From positions 1-46,721 of IMG/VR virus record IMGVR_UViG_3300028794_000009: a DNA stretch of 46,721 nt, one strand, 5' to 3'. Positions 41,315 to 46,721 of the stretch are shown one piece after another. Source of the stretch: a virus. Every line of letters starts with the position of its first letter. Within the stretch, counting starts at the first letter, position 1. Position numbers and translations under genes: made by a program. The notes beneath the pieces were generated by a model. The model was not told the origin of the DNA and ran no database searches. It saw nothing but the letters and a program-made list of their open reading frames with translations.

Positions 41315-41945
41315 TGTCATCGTCCTCGGTTTCGACAGGTCCACGCGCCTGCTTTGCTCTAAGTCTATAGCGACGAAGCTCCTCGGCTTCCTCCGCTACA
41401 TTGCTCGTTTCGATCACGTCTGTAAACAGCTTGTGGTGACGGCCAAGCATCTCGACCGCGCGTGCCTTGTCGTGCAGTTTCAGCTTTACGCGCTTGCCGG
41501 CTGGCAGACCATCCTTGTCGTAGGACAGATCAACCGTGATTTCCTGGATGGCCGCCGCCTGGGCGCGCGTCACGCCGCTTAGATCAATCTCGCCGTGATC
41601 ATTCAGATAATCGAGATGGTTGGCGTGCATAACCTTGGCAAGCTCGCCGAGCACGGTTTCTTTGTCCGTGGTTAGCTGCGCGGCGGCAAGCTCGTTCTGG
41701 TACAGGACGAAATCAATGAGCCACGGCTGGCGCAGATAGCTATCCGCCTTCAGATGCAGATCGCGTTCGGTCGGCATTTCGCTCGTCTCGATCGGGAAGG
41801 CGCGGCGGTATGCCTTGGCCTGCGATAGCGTGCGCAGATACTCGCGGGCAAATAGCTCCTCTTCCGGCGACCAATCGTGAGCGAGCCACGGCCGGAGCGT
41901 TTCGTCTTTGTCGCCAGGTGCGAGGGCGAGGGGATATTCGTTCAT
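41304..41945 (-). CDS. terS: Terminase small subunit
   Basis: The 213-residue protein has the Terminase_2-like layout. An N-terminal HTH region ('EELFAREYLRTLSQAKAYRRAF') is followed by long central helices, a beta segment ('VTRAQAAAIQEITVDLSYD') and a C-terminal 'KARAVEMLGRHHKLF' helix, typical of small subunits that recognise phage DNA and regulate the large one. The C-terminal tail is highly acidic. Its ATG overlaps the preceding tiny gene as ATGA. The order terS to terL supports the call. Confidence 0.85.
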   Translation of the reverse strand: MNEYPLALAPGDKDETLRPWLAHDWSPEEELFAREYLRTLSQAKAYRRAFPIETSEMPTERDLHLKADSYLRQPWLIDFVLYQNELAAAQLTTDKETVLGELAKVMHANHLDYLNDHGEIDLSGVTRAQAAAIQEITVDLSYDKDGLPAGKRVKLKLHDKARAVEMLGRHHKLFTDVIETSNVAEEAEELRRYRLRAKQARGPVETEDDDNDD

Positions 41946-42025
41946 CTGATAGCCGCCTGTATGATAGCCGTCCAGAACAGCGCGCAGCCGAGAACGACGA
42001 TGATGTAGATCTGGACCTCTGTCAT
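41942..42025 (-). CDS. Tiny single-segment membrane protein before terS (27 aa)
   Basis: ATG 42025 overlaps the stop of the upstream membrane protein as ATGA, and the TGA overlaps the terS ATG as ATGA. The first five residues are polar (MTEVQ), the rest a hydrophobic helix with one Trp. The GGTGG stretch about nine bases upstream may act as a ribosome binding site. Fit between neighbours and hydrophobicity support a real gene of unknown role. Confidence 0.5.
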   Translation of the reverse strand: MTEVQIYIIVVLGCALFWTAIIQAAIR

Positions 42026-42285
42026 GTCACCACCAGGTGACAAACGGCGGCAACGCTGAAGATCACCGACGCGGCCCATGTGGCCGATGCCATCTTAACT
42101 AGCCAATCTTCGCGAGCGGTGATGGCCATCGCAAACGCCGCCTGGCACACATACGCCGAGCACACGGCACCAAGCATGAGCAGCACCGCAACTCGATCGC
42201 CGAGCACCAGAGCGACGACCGTCAGGAGCACGAGCGTAACCAGCCCATAAACCAGCGCGGCAATCTCAAAATCACGCCCGCTCAT
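42022..42285 (-). CDS. Membrane protein with three predicted segments (87 aa)
   Basis: ATG 42285 has AGGTG at five bases and overlaps the previous stop as ATGA; a longer reading to 42417 is inside that gene. Hydrophobic segments lie near residues 8-26, 30-52 and 64-86. The size and layout resemble small holins or immunity proteins. It is the second gene of the leftward late transcript, far from the lysis cassette, so a role in superinfection exclusion should be considered. Confidence 0.6.
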   Translation of the reverse strand: MSGRDFEIAALVYGLVTLVLLTVVALVLGDRVAVLLMLGAVCSAYVCQAAFAMAITAREDWLVKMASATWAASVIFSVAAVCHLVVT

Positions 42286-42446
42286 GAAATCACCTCGTCC
42301 ACACAGAAGCCCGTAGACGAGCGCGAAGAAATTTGCGATACTAGGTACCAGCCAACACGCTCGTCGCGTCTGGCGAGGCTCGCAGGCCGGTTTACGGGGC
42401 CATCTAGAGCGATACATGCCTCCGGTCGGTAAATAAGGGTTTTCAT
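42282..42446 (-). CDS. Small hypothetical protein, first gene of late transcript (54 aa)
   Basis: ATG 42446 is preceded by AGGAAAA; an in-frame extension to 42506 lies in the AT-rich control region and is less likely. The protein is polar with two cysteines and several arginines, no membrane segment and no motif. It is the first gene leftward of the control region and overlaps the membrane protein gene as ATGA. Confidence 0.55.
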   Translation of the reverse strand: MKTLIYRPEACIALDGPVNRPASLARRDERVGWYLVSQISSRSSTGFCVDEVIS

Positions 42447-42592
42447 TTTGGCAGTTTTCCTCGCGAATTGAGGATCAACGCTATCACTGCGCCCTATTTT
42501 GGTCAATCCGTAGAACGCCTATCCTAGAGTTGCAAATAATAGTCTATAAAAGTGGGCCAGTAAATGGTTTGCTTATGTTTCGTTTTATAGCC

Positions 42593-42609
42593 GGATATAT
42601 ACAAAACGG
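42593..42609 (-). repeat. 17-bp motif copy, inverted partner of 42782-42798
   Basis: Read on the minus strand this is CCGTTTTGTATATATCC, identical over 17 bases to the plus-strand copy at 42782-42798. The pair is 172 bases apart and in opposite orientation. A looser relative (ATTTGTATCAT on the minus strand) lies at 42621-42631. Confidence 0.7.
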
Positions 42610-42757
42610 TACATTTATAATGATACAAATAACCAACCTCAATGAATTCAATCACTTAAGCCCATTTTATGATACTTTCTGGCTTTTTGCCCTGATTATA
42701 CATCCTGATCACCCCATCGACACAACCGACCTATGTAACTGATATTATTATTTTCGG

Positions 42758-42772
42758 CCAATTTGTATATAG
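42758..42772 (+). repeat. Control-region motif copy
   Basis: CCAATTTGTATATAG matches the consensus with two changes. It lies 10 bases upstream of the perfect copy at 42782, so two copies are in tandem, about two helical turns apart. Confidence 0.6.
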
Positions 42773-42781
42773 TTGTGCACG

Positions 42782-42798
42782 CCGTTTTGTATATATCC
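42782..42798 (+). repeat. 17-bp motif copy
   Basis: CCGTTTTGTATATATCC is the best copy of the motif. It is the perfect inverted partner of 42593-42609. Confidence 0.7.
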
Positions 42799-42859
42799 TG
42801 TTATAGAATAAAAGTTTTCGAAATCATTTACCGGCCATTCCCTATAGATTTAGATCATA

Positions 42860-42874
42860 CCATTTTGTATGTAT
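42860..42874 (+). repeat. Control-region motif copy
   Basis: CCATTTTGTATGTAT differs from the best copy at two positions. It lies just upstream of the putative -35 at 42882, a position suited to activation or repression. A further inverted copy (CCATTTTTGTACA, read on the minus strand at 42915-42903) covers the putative -10. Confidence 0.6.
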
Positions 42875-42881
42875 TTTCCGG

Positions 42882-42910
42882 TTGACAGGTGATCATGAAC
42901 TGTGTACAAA
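42882..42910 (+). promoter_or_regulatory. Putative rightward early promoter
   Basis: TTGACA (42882-42887) is followed after 17 bases by TACAAA (42905-42910). A TGATCA palindrome lies in the spacer (42890-42895), and motif copies flank and overlap the promoter. The first gene starts 79 bases downstream with a strong GGAGGAG. This would drive the rightward operon and, on a circular molecule, the primase-helicase genes as well. Confidence 0.55.
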
Positions 42911-42988
42911 AATGGGGTGCCTGCCAGAAAGTATCATTTTTGATTATGAGTGTGGCCAGGGCTAGACAGACACCCGGAGGAGATAACC

Positions 42989-43288
42989 ATGAGCACCATA
43001 ACTGCCCTTATTACCGTAGGCCGTACGCTGCCGACCGGCATTCACACCCCATACTGCGATAGTATCAACGTCACCCCGATCCACGAAGCCGCTTGCATCT
43101 TGCAGGAAAAGGCCGCGCATCATACGATGATGATGGAGCACTATCGCGTCGACCTGGAGCGCTGGCGGGCGGATGGCTACAGCGAGCCGATGGCGCATTA
43201 CCAATACAGCGCCGGCTATTGCCTTCAGCACCAGCGCGACGCCGCCCGCGCATCCGCCGCAGCACGCACATTGATGGGGGTCGAATAA
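42989..43288 (+). CDS. Hypothetical protein, first gene of right early operon (99 aa)
   Basis: ATG 42989 has GGAGGAGATA at the ideal distance; an in-frame start at 42950 has none. The protein is His/Ala/Met-rich and helical in the second half. Residues 5-25 are more hydrophobic but contain charged residues, so no membrane segment is called. It has four or more histidines in the middle (EKAAHHTMMMEHY) that could bind metal. No family is recognised. Confidence 0.65.
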   Translation: MSTITALITVGRTLPTGIHTPYCDSINVTPIHEAACILQEKAAHHTMMMEHYRVDLERWRADGYSEPMAHYQYSAGYCLQHQRDAARASAAARTLMGVE

Positions 43289-43289
43289 C

Positions 43290-43694
43290 ATGACCGAGTT
43301 CGCCATCATCGCCGCACATGGATTTACACACGCCTTCGAGCTTGTGCTTGAAGATGGCAACCGCGTTTGCGGCGGAGCCAACAGCCTAGAGGACGCCCGG
43401 CTTGCTCGTATTGCCGCCACGCGCGAAGAGATGAAGCACGGGCGCCGGCCGATCGGCGCGCAGGAATTCAAGATATCCCGTAAGGAGGTGGTTTTGATGG
43501 GTGCAAAGCTTTATATTCGCCGCAATGGATCATTCGGGGCGTCGTGCGACGGAACCTTAGATACAGGTCACCATATTACCGAAGATAGCGGGCGCTTCAC
43601 CGTGTACCATCTTGACGGGGATAGTGTGCTTTGTCGCGATGCCCCACGGTCTGAAGCCGAGGCTAGTATTGAGATGGATTGGCGTAAAACGTAA
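43290..43694 (+). CDS. Hypothetical protein with internal start signal (134 aa)
   Basis: The full frame starts at ATG 43290 with GGGGGT upstream. In the middle a near-perfect ribosome binding site, TAAGGAGGT (43481-43489), stands before an in-frame ATG at 43497, so a second product of 65 residues is likely. The first part is alpha/beta ('LVLEDGNRVCGGANSLEDARLARI'); the second, from 'GAKLYIRRNGSFG', is beta-rich. No family is recognised for either part. Confidence 0.6.
   Translation: MTEFAIIAAHGFTHAFELVLEDGNRVCGGANSLEDARLARIAATREEMKHGRRPIGAQEFKISRKEVVLMGAKLYIRRNGSFGASCDGTLDTGHHITEDSGRFTVYHLDGDSVLCRDAPRSEAEASIEMDWRKT
43481..43499 (+). promoter_or_regulatory. Internal ribosome binding site with start codon
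   Basis: TAAGGAGGT followed seven bases later by ATG matches the 16S rRNA 3' end over nine bases, better than the site of the full gene. It lies in frame within 43290-43694 and would give a separate C-terminal protein. Confidence 0.6.
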
Positions 43695-43721
43695 ATCAAA
43701 ATCACCACGAGGAGAACCACC

Positions 43722-43985
43722 ATGCCAAGCTTTGATGACTACCGCCGCGTATGGCAGCAAGAGCGCGAAGAACTGGAGCGCATCACATGGCCGGAGCCGG
43801 TCAGGATCGATCTGCATCCGGTCGCGCTCGAAATTAACGAAGATCTCGCCCAGGAGACGCGCGCCAAAAACCGCTATTATTTTGCTATGGCAACCGTGGC
43901 GCTTATGGGTGTAGCCTTGTGCCTTGGCCTTGCTGCGCATTCCATGCCGCGCGTCGAGCGGGCCAGCGTGGAGGATGTTCGATGA
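43722..43985 (+). CDS. Single-segment membrane protein (87 aa)
   Basis: GAGGAG precedes ATG 43722. The N-terminal 50 residues are charged and helical, and residues 53-72 form one membrane segment ('FAMATVALMGVALCLGLAA'). The short tail is charged. It would be anchored with its large domain in the cytoplasm. It lies in a run of small early genes, so interference with a host membrane process is possible. The stop overlaps the next ATG as ATGA. Confidence 0.6.
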   Translation: MPSFDDYRRVWQQEREELERITWPEPVRIDLHPVALEINEDLAQETRAKNRYYFAMATVALMGVALCLGLAAHSMPRVERASVEDVR

Positions 43986-44134
43986 GGCGCACCCGCGTTG
44001 AATACCCTGTCCCGTTGAGTGTCGCGGAGATTGACAAGATCCTGTCGATGCTGCGCAAGGCGGACCAGGAGCGGACGAGGCTTGGCTTGCGTCTCAAGCG
44101 CATATTTTTTGAAGCGAGGAAGGAGCAGACATGA
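43982..44134 (+). CDS. Small basic protein (50 aa)
   Basis: ATG 43982 overlaps the previous stop as ATGA with GAGG upstream, and the stop overlaps the next ATG as ATGA. The protein is arginine/lysine-rich and helical ('EIDKILSMLRKADQERTRLGLRLKRIFFEARKEQT' region is a charged helix). It might bind nucleic acid or form a coiled coil. A longer reading that begins earlier in this frame overlaps the previous gene and is rejected. Confidence 0.55.
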   Translation: MRRTRVEYPVPLSVAEIDKILSMLRKADQERTRLGLRLKRIFFEARKEQT

Positions 44135-44415
44135 CCATTTCACTGAAGGCCGCCGCCCAGGCGGAAGCCGAGCGAGACGCGGCGCAACTATTATCGCTCG
44201 AAAACCACAATCTCGCAGCCTCGAACAAAGCTCGCGCCATTGAAGCCACCACCCGAGCCGAGACAGCAGAGCGCAAGCTAGCCGAGGCCGTGGAGGCGCT
44301 GCGGCGGATAGGAAACTATCCTCGGCATTCTCGACTAGACCAAGCTGAGAACGAGGATTGGATGGCGCGATCCGCACGCGAAGCAGCCGCAAAAATCTCA
44401 GGAGACCAGACATGA
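44131..44415 (+). CDS. Coiled-coil-like hypothetical protein (94 aa)
   Basis: Residues 5-60 are Ala/Glu/Arg-rich with a heptad-like spacing, suggesting a coiled coil. A short C-terminal segment carries one Trp. It is coupled by ATGA at both ends. Similar proteins of unknown role occur widely in proteobacterial phages. No function is assigned. Confidence 0.6.
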   Translation: MTISLKAAAQAEAERDAAQLLSLENHNLAASNKARAIEATTRAETAERKLAEAVEALRRIGNYPRHSRLDQAENEDWMARSAREAAAKISGDQT

Positions 44416-44738
44416 CCGAGGAAACGAAGGTGCGCGAAGCTCTGACGTTTTATCGCGATGCATGGAGCATGAAACCTAACAAACGCTACGGCGGCCTTGA
44501 ATGGTCACCCAAAGAAACGTTGTTGGACGATTGCGGCAACAAAGCCCGTGAAGCTCTAGCCGATACGGAAGCGTCGGTGCCTGACGATGTTGCCAAGCTC
44601 GTTATTGCGGCTCGCATCGTCGCATTCGAAGATCAATCACCAGAAGCCCTCAAGGCATTGGATGTCGCTAGCGAAGCGTTTGCTTCTCGCGTCCCGTGGG
44701 AGAATGAGACCTCCAGCATTCCAGGAGAACAGCCGTGA
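44412..44738 (+). CDS. Hypothetical protein (108 aa)
   Basis: ATG 44412 overlaps the previous stop as ATGA. The protein opens with an acidic-then-aromatic segment ('TEETKVREALTFYRDAWSM') like those of small early phage proteins. A 'GGLEWSPKETLLDDCGNKAREAL' segment and a C-terminal helix ('DVAKLVIAARIVAF') follow. It is coupled to the next gene as ATGA. No family is recognised. Confidence 0.6.
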   Translation: MTEETKVREALTFYRDAWSMKPNKRYGGLEWSPKETLLDDCGNKAREALADTEASVPDDVAKLVIAARIVAFEDQSPEALKALDVASEAFASRVPWENETSSIPGEQP

Positions 44739-45616
44739 CCATAACAGAGGAAATGATCGAAGCCGGTCTTGCACGGTATTCTGAAGGAGGCTGCTCTGGT
44801 CTTGATGACCGCGAGCGCCGCGAAGTAGTGGCCGATATTATCGAAGCCGCCATGTCTAGCGCACCTACACCACCAGACAAGACGGGCCGCTGTGTTCGAT
44901 GTGACGGAACCGGTGTCGGGTACGACGGTCGAGTTTGTATGCGATGCGATGGAGCAGGGAGCGCACCTACACCACCCGCCACAGCCGTGAGTGATGGTGC
45001 CACGGAAAAGCATCGGTGCGACATCGCGTTCCTATTGAGTGTCATCGACAGTATGAACGAGGCAACCGGAGAGACACTGCTTGGTGCCGATGACTTAGCC
45101 ATCGTCAACGAAATTCGCGACGATGCTGGGGCACCGTTTCGTGGTGCCATCGCATCCAGCCAACCCGCTACGGAAGCCACCCAAGCCGACAGTGAACGAT
45201 TGCGAGCGGCGTTAACGCGGCTGGTTCGAAACGGGCAAAAACAAGGATGGAATGATCAATACGACGATGACATGGACTTCGCCCGCGCCGCCCTCGCACC
45301 TACACCACCCGCCACAGCCGTGAGTGAGCAAACCCGTCGAGAGAACGAATGGGCGGCTTTCCACGCTTGGTGGGAAGAGAGCGGGCATAAGGCGGACCCT
45401 ATCTTCACCCTGACGATGGAGAATTGTGCTCACGCAGCTTGGCAGGAACGCGCCGCCCTCGCACCAGTACCCGCGAGAGAGGCGGTGGAGGTGAATGATC
45501 TGCGAAAGGCATTCATGGCTGCTGTGGCGCACGGCGGTATTCAGAACGCGGAACAGGCCGAGCGGGCTTTTCAAGCGTACCTCGTCCGATCCCGCACCAC
45601 AGAAGAGAAGGGCTGA
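44735..45616 (+). CDS. Mosaic protein with CxxCxGxG zinc motif and repeated linkers (293 aa)
   Basis: Four modules are joined by short proline/threonine linkers. The N-terminal helix-rich segment (1-42) is followed by a DnaJ-like pair of CxxCxGxG motifs (CVRCDGTG and CMRCDGAG, about 53-75), which probably bind zinc. Two charged modules follow (about 85-185 and 195-293). The linker APTPPATAVS occurs twice, encoded by a perfect 32-bp DNA repeat, with partial copies at two further places. This suggests that gene segments were shuffled at the linker. No enzyme motif is seen. Confidence 0.6.
   Translation: MTITEEMIEAGLARYSEGGCSGLDDRERREVVADIIEAAMSSAPTPPDKTGRCVRCDGTGVGYDGRVCMRCDGAGSAPTPPATAVSDGATEKHRCDIAFLLSVIDSMNEATGETLLGADDLAIVNEIRDDAGAPFRGAIASSQPATEATQADSERLRAALTRLVRNGQKQGWNDQYDDDMDFARAALAPTPPATAVSEQTRRENEWAAFHAWWEESGHKADPIFTLTMENCAHAAWQERAALAPVPAREAVEVNDLRKAFMAAVAHGGIQNAEQAERAFQAYLVRSRTTEEKG
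44963..44994 (+). repeat. 32-bp direct repeat, copy 1
   Basis: This sequence, encoding the linker APTPPATAVS, recurs exactly at 45296-45327, 333 bases on and so in the same frame. A 14-bp partial copy lies at 44870-44883. Confidence 0.75.
45296..45327 (+). repeat. 32-bp direct repeat, copy 2
   Basis: Identical to 44963-44994 and in the same reading frame. Recombination between the copies would remove exactly 111 codons without shifting the frame. Confidence 0.75.
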
Positions 45617-45620
45617 CGGG

Positions 45621-46329
45621 ATGGCTACGCTTAAGGTGCTCGACCTGTTTAGCGGAATAGGCGGCTTCGCTCTTGGGTTGGACCGTGCGGGAGGTTTCAA
45701 GACAGCCGCATTCTGCGAAATCCGAGGCTTTCAAAGAGCGATCCTGCACAAGCATTGGCCCCATGTCCCTCAAATAGATGACATCCGCATGATCCATTTT
45801 TTTGGTTGTGATGTCATTTGCGGCGGGTTCCCTTGCCAGCCTTTCAGCACAGCCTCACGGGGGCGCCGAGTTGCCGAAAACCTTTGGCCGGAAATGCTGC
45901 GAGTGGTGCTCATCAATAAACCCGCGATCGTCATCGCTGAAAATGTACAGAAGGAGCCGGTCGAAAATGCCGCCACTGATTTACGAAGAAATGGTTATTC
46001 CGTCACAGTCAGAAATATATCGGCAGATGACTGCGGGGCGCCCCATGGTCGAAGCCGTTGGTGGGCCATTGCACACCCCTACAACGAAAGCGAATTTCAA
46101 TGCGCCCTCGATGCAGAAGTTGGCCAAGCTGCCGGAACTATGTGCTGGCCTTTGGACCGCAGAAGCCTACGCGAACGCAATTCGAATTCCTTATGGGTTA
46201 CCCACCGGGATGGACGAAGCTGCAAGAATAGCTCTTGGCAACTCCATCCTGCCTCAAATTCCGGAGGCGATTGGCAGGGCTTTGATCTCGTGCAACCGCC
46301 CCAACCTCTCCAGTGCGGAGGAACGCTGA
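45621..46329 (+). CDS. DNA (cytosine-5) methyltransferase, split by a frameshift
   Basis: The first frame from ATG 45621 has motif I DLFSGIGGF, motif IV GGFPCQPFS with the catalytic cysteine, ENV of motif VI, and a motif VIII-like 'GAPHGRSRWW'. The C-terminal motif X, 'ARIALGNSILPQIPEAI', is in the plus-one frame, which closes at TGA 46329. A +1 shift between about 46075 and 46145 would restore one protein of about 235 residues. That is short for the family, with little room for a target-recognition domain. Unshifted, the first frame runs on to 46418. The cause may be decay, programmed shifting or a sequence error. Its likely use is protecting phage DNA from restriction. Confidence 0.8.
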
Positions 46330-46418
46330 TGGCTGACCTAGCCGCGCGAATTTCGATTGAGGGCCATGGGGCCTACGAACCGCGCTTCGAATGCGAAGTT
46401 CCAGGCGGTGCAGAATGA
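46329..46418 (+). CDS. Small hypothetical protein (29 aa)
   Basis: ATG 46329 overlaps the methyltransferase stop (TGATG) and has GGAGGA at seven bases. The frame is the same as that of the first methyltransferase part, so it would be swallowed by that reading frame if the shift is ignored. The protein is polar. The TGA overlaps the next ATG as ATGA. The strong ribosome binding site is the main support. Confidence 0.45.
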   Translation: MADLAARISIEGHGAYEPRFECEVPGGAE

Positions 46419-46507
46419 AGCTCGCAATCGCCCTTTCCATCATTCTCGCTCTGTATCTGGTGGTGCGCTTTTATGGCGGCAGTCCACTTTTAACTGGAGG
46501 TGGCTAA
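46415..46507 (+). CDS. Tiny single-segment membrane protein (30 aa)
   Basis: ATG 46415 overlaps the preceding stop as ATGA. Residues 3-18 are hydrophobic ('LAIALSIILALYLVV'), with a charged/glycine-rich short tail. It ends directly at the start of the last gene (TAAATG). The AGGCGG 12 bases upstream is a weak ribosome binding site. It may be a real membrane peptide or a coupling peptide. Confidence 0.45.
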   Translation: MKLAIALSIILALYLVVRFYGGSPLLTGGG

Positions 46508-46721
46508 ATGCCAACCACTGATGACCTCTGCCATTACATCGCCGAAGAATTTAACTCCATTCCAGACGATCGAGCGCCGATTGAGCGGTTTCTGACGCAG
46601 GCGATCAAGGATGGATATGACGAAGCCTGGACGATATCACGCGAGGCGTTGACAAACGGCCTGCATCTGCTTGGGCTGCAATACAGCGGCGGACTGCTCA
46701 TGAAGCCGGTAACGGAGCCGG
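46508..46721 (+). CDS. Hypothetical protein, 3' end cut by window edge
   Basis: ATG 46508 has an ideal GGAGGT ribosome binding site. The 71 codons visible are acidic then mixed, with no motif. The last four bases, CCGG, equal the first four of the window. If these are the same site, the frame runs straight into the open frame at base 1 and gives a 296-residue protein. If the ends are simply joined without overlap, the frame stops at base 41. Confidence 0.6.
   Translation, partial: MPTTDDLCHYIAEEFNSIPDDRAPIERFLTQAIKDGYDEAWTISREALTNGLHLLGLQYSGGLLMKPVTEP

Larger units (their letters stand above)
42447..42988. other. AT-rich non-coding control region, candidate origin
   Basis: This is the only stretch longer than 300 bases without a gene. 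It is visibly more AT-rich than the rest and separates divergent operons. Short reading frames in it (for example 42530-42742) have no ribosome binding site and are broken up by repeats. It holds six copies of a CCNTTTTGTATATA-like motif in both orientations, a rightward promoter near 42882, and a possible weak leftward promoter (TTGACC, 42506-42501, with TAGCGT, 42483-42478). The density of repeats suggests binding of a phage or host protein for replication start or transcription control. Confidence 0.6.

Noticed and set aside
42530-42742. 70-codon frame inside the AT-rich control region
   Set aside because: There is no ribosome binding site, the frame depends on the repeat-rich AT sequence, and the product has no motif. 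A translated product cannot be fully excluded.

Overview
The window looks like an essentially complete genome of a tailed double-stranded DNA phage with podovirus-type architecture. The evidence is a T7-gp8-like portal, tail tubular A and B proteins, three consecutive ejection (internal virion) proteins, a tailspike with a T7-fibre-like head-binding domain, terminase subunits and a lysis cassette. The head proteins belong to the Bordetella phage BPP-1 type (Bbp16 cement, Bbp17-like capsid, Bbp19). GC-rich sequence, DUF3309, VapE-type primase-helicase and general gene style suggest an alphaproteobacterial, perhaps rhizobial, host; this is inference. I see no integrase, phage RNA polymerase, DNA polymerase, tRNA, CRISPR array or reverse transcriptase.

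Layout. (1) 1-4012 (+): a gene cut by the window edge, a small zinc protein, a CHC2/TOPRIM/VapE primase-helicase, an unknown gene and a CxxCxxCC cysteine-cluster protein, closed by a hairpin at 4077-4106. (2) 7039-4094 (-): an early operon of two small regulators (a YdaS/Cro-like HTH and an NrdR-like zinc ribbon fused to an HTH), an SF2 helicase and a VRR-NUC nuclease. (3) 7123-10302 (+): a recombination operon with a RecE-like exonuclease and RecT, ending in a terminator. The two operons diverge from 7040-7122, where promoter-like elements of the two strands overlap. (4) 42446-10463 (-): one long late block. It runs from small membrane proteins and TerS/TerL through DUF3309, HTH, cupin and RTX-like genes to a terminator and a new promoter (37621-37676). 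Then come portal, Bbp19, scaffold, capsid, cement, tail tubular proteins, ejection proteins, tailspike, tail fibre, GH19 endolysin, small membrane proteins, Rz/Rz1 and an SGNH hydrolase. (5) 42989-46721 (+): an early operon of small unknown proteins, a repeat-bearing protein and a frameshifted cytosine methyltransferase.

Operons 4 and 5 diverge from a 540-base AT-rich non-coding region (42447-42988). It carries at least six copies of a CCNTTTTGTATATA-like motif in both orientations, including a perfect 17-bp inverted pair, and is the best candidate for the origin or master control region. The window begins and ends with CCGG. Merging those four bases fuses the open frame at the right end with the one at the left end into a single 296-codon gene, so operons 5 and 1 may be one transcript on a circular or circularly permuted molecule.

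Replication probably uses the host polymerase loaded by the VapE primase-helicase, with recombination by the exonuclease/RecT pair. Entry relies on ejection proteins carrying both a lytic transglycosylase and an M15-like peptidase, and exit on the GH19 endolysin plus spanins. Many genes are coupled by ATGA, GTGA, TTGA or TAATG overlaps, and several are tiny single-membrane-segment proteins of 24-50 residues that routine gene calling misses.
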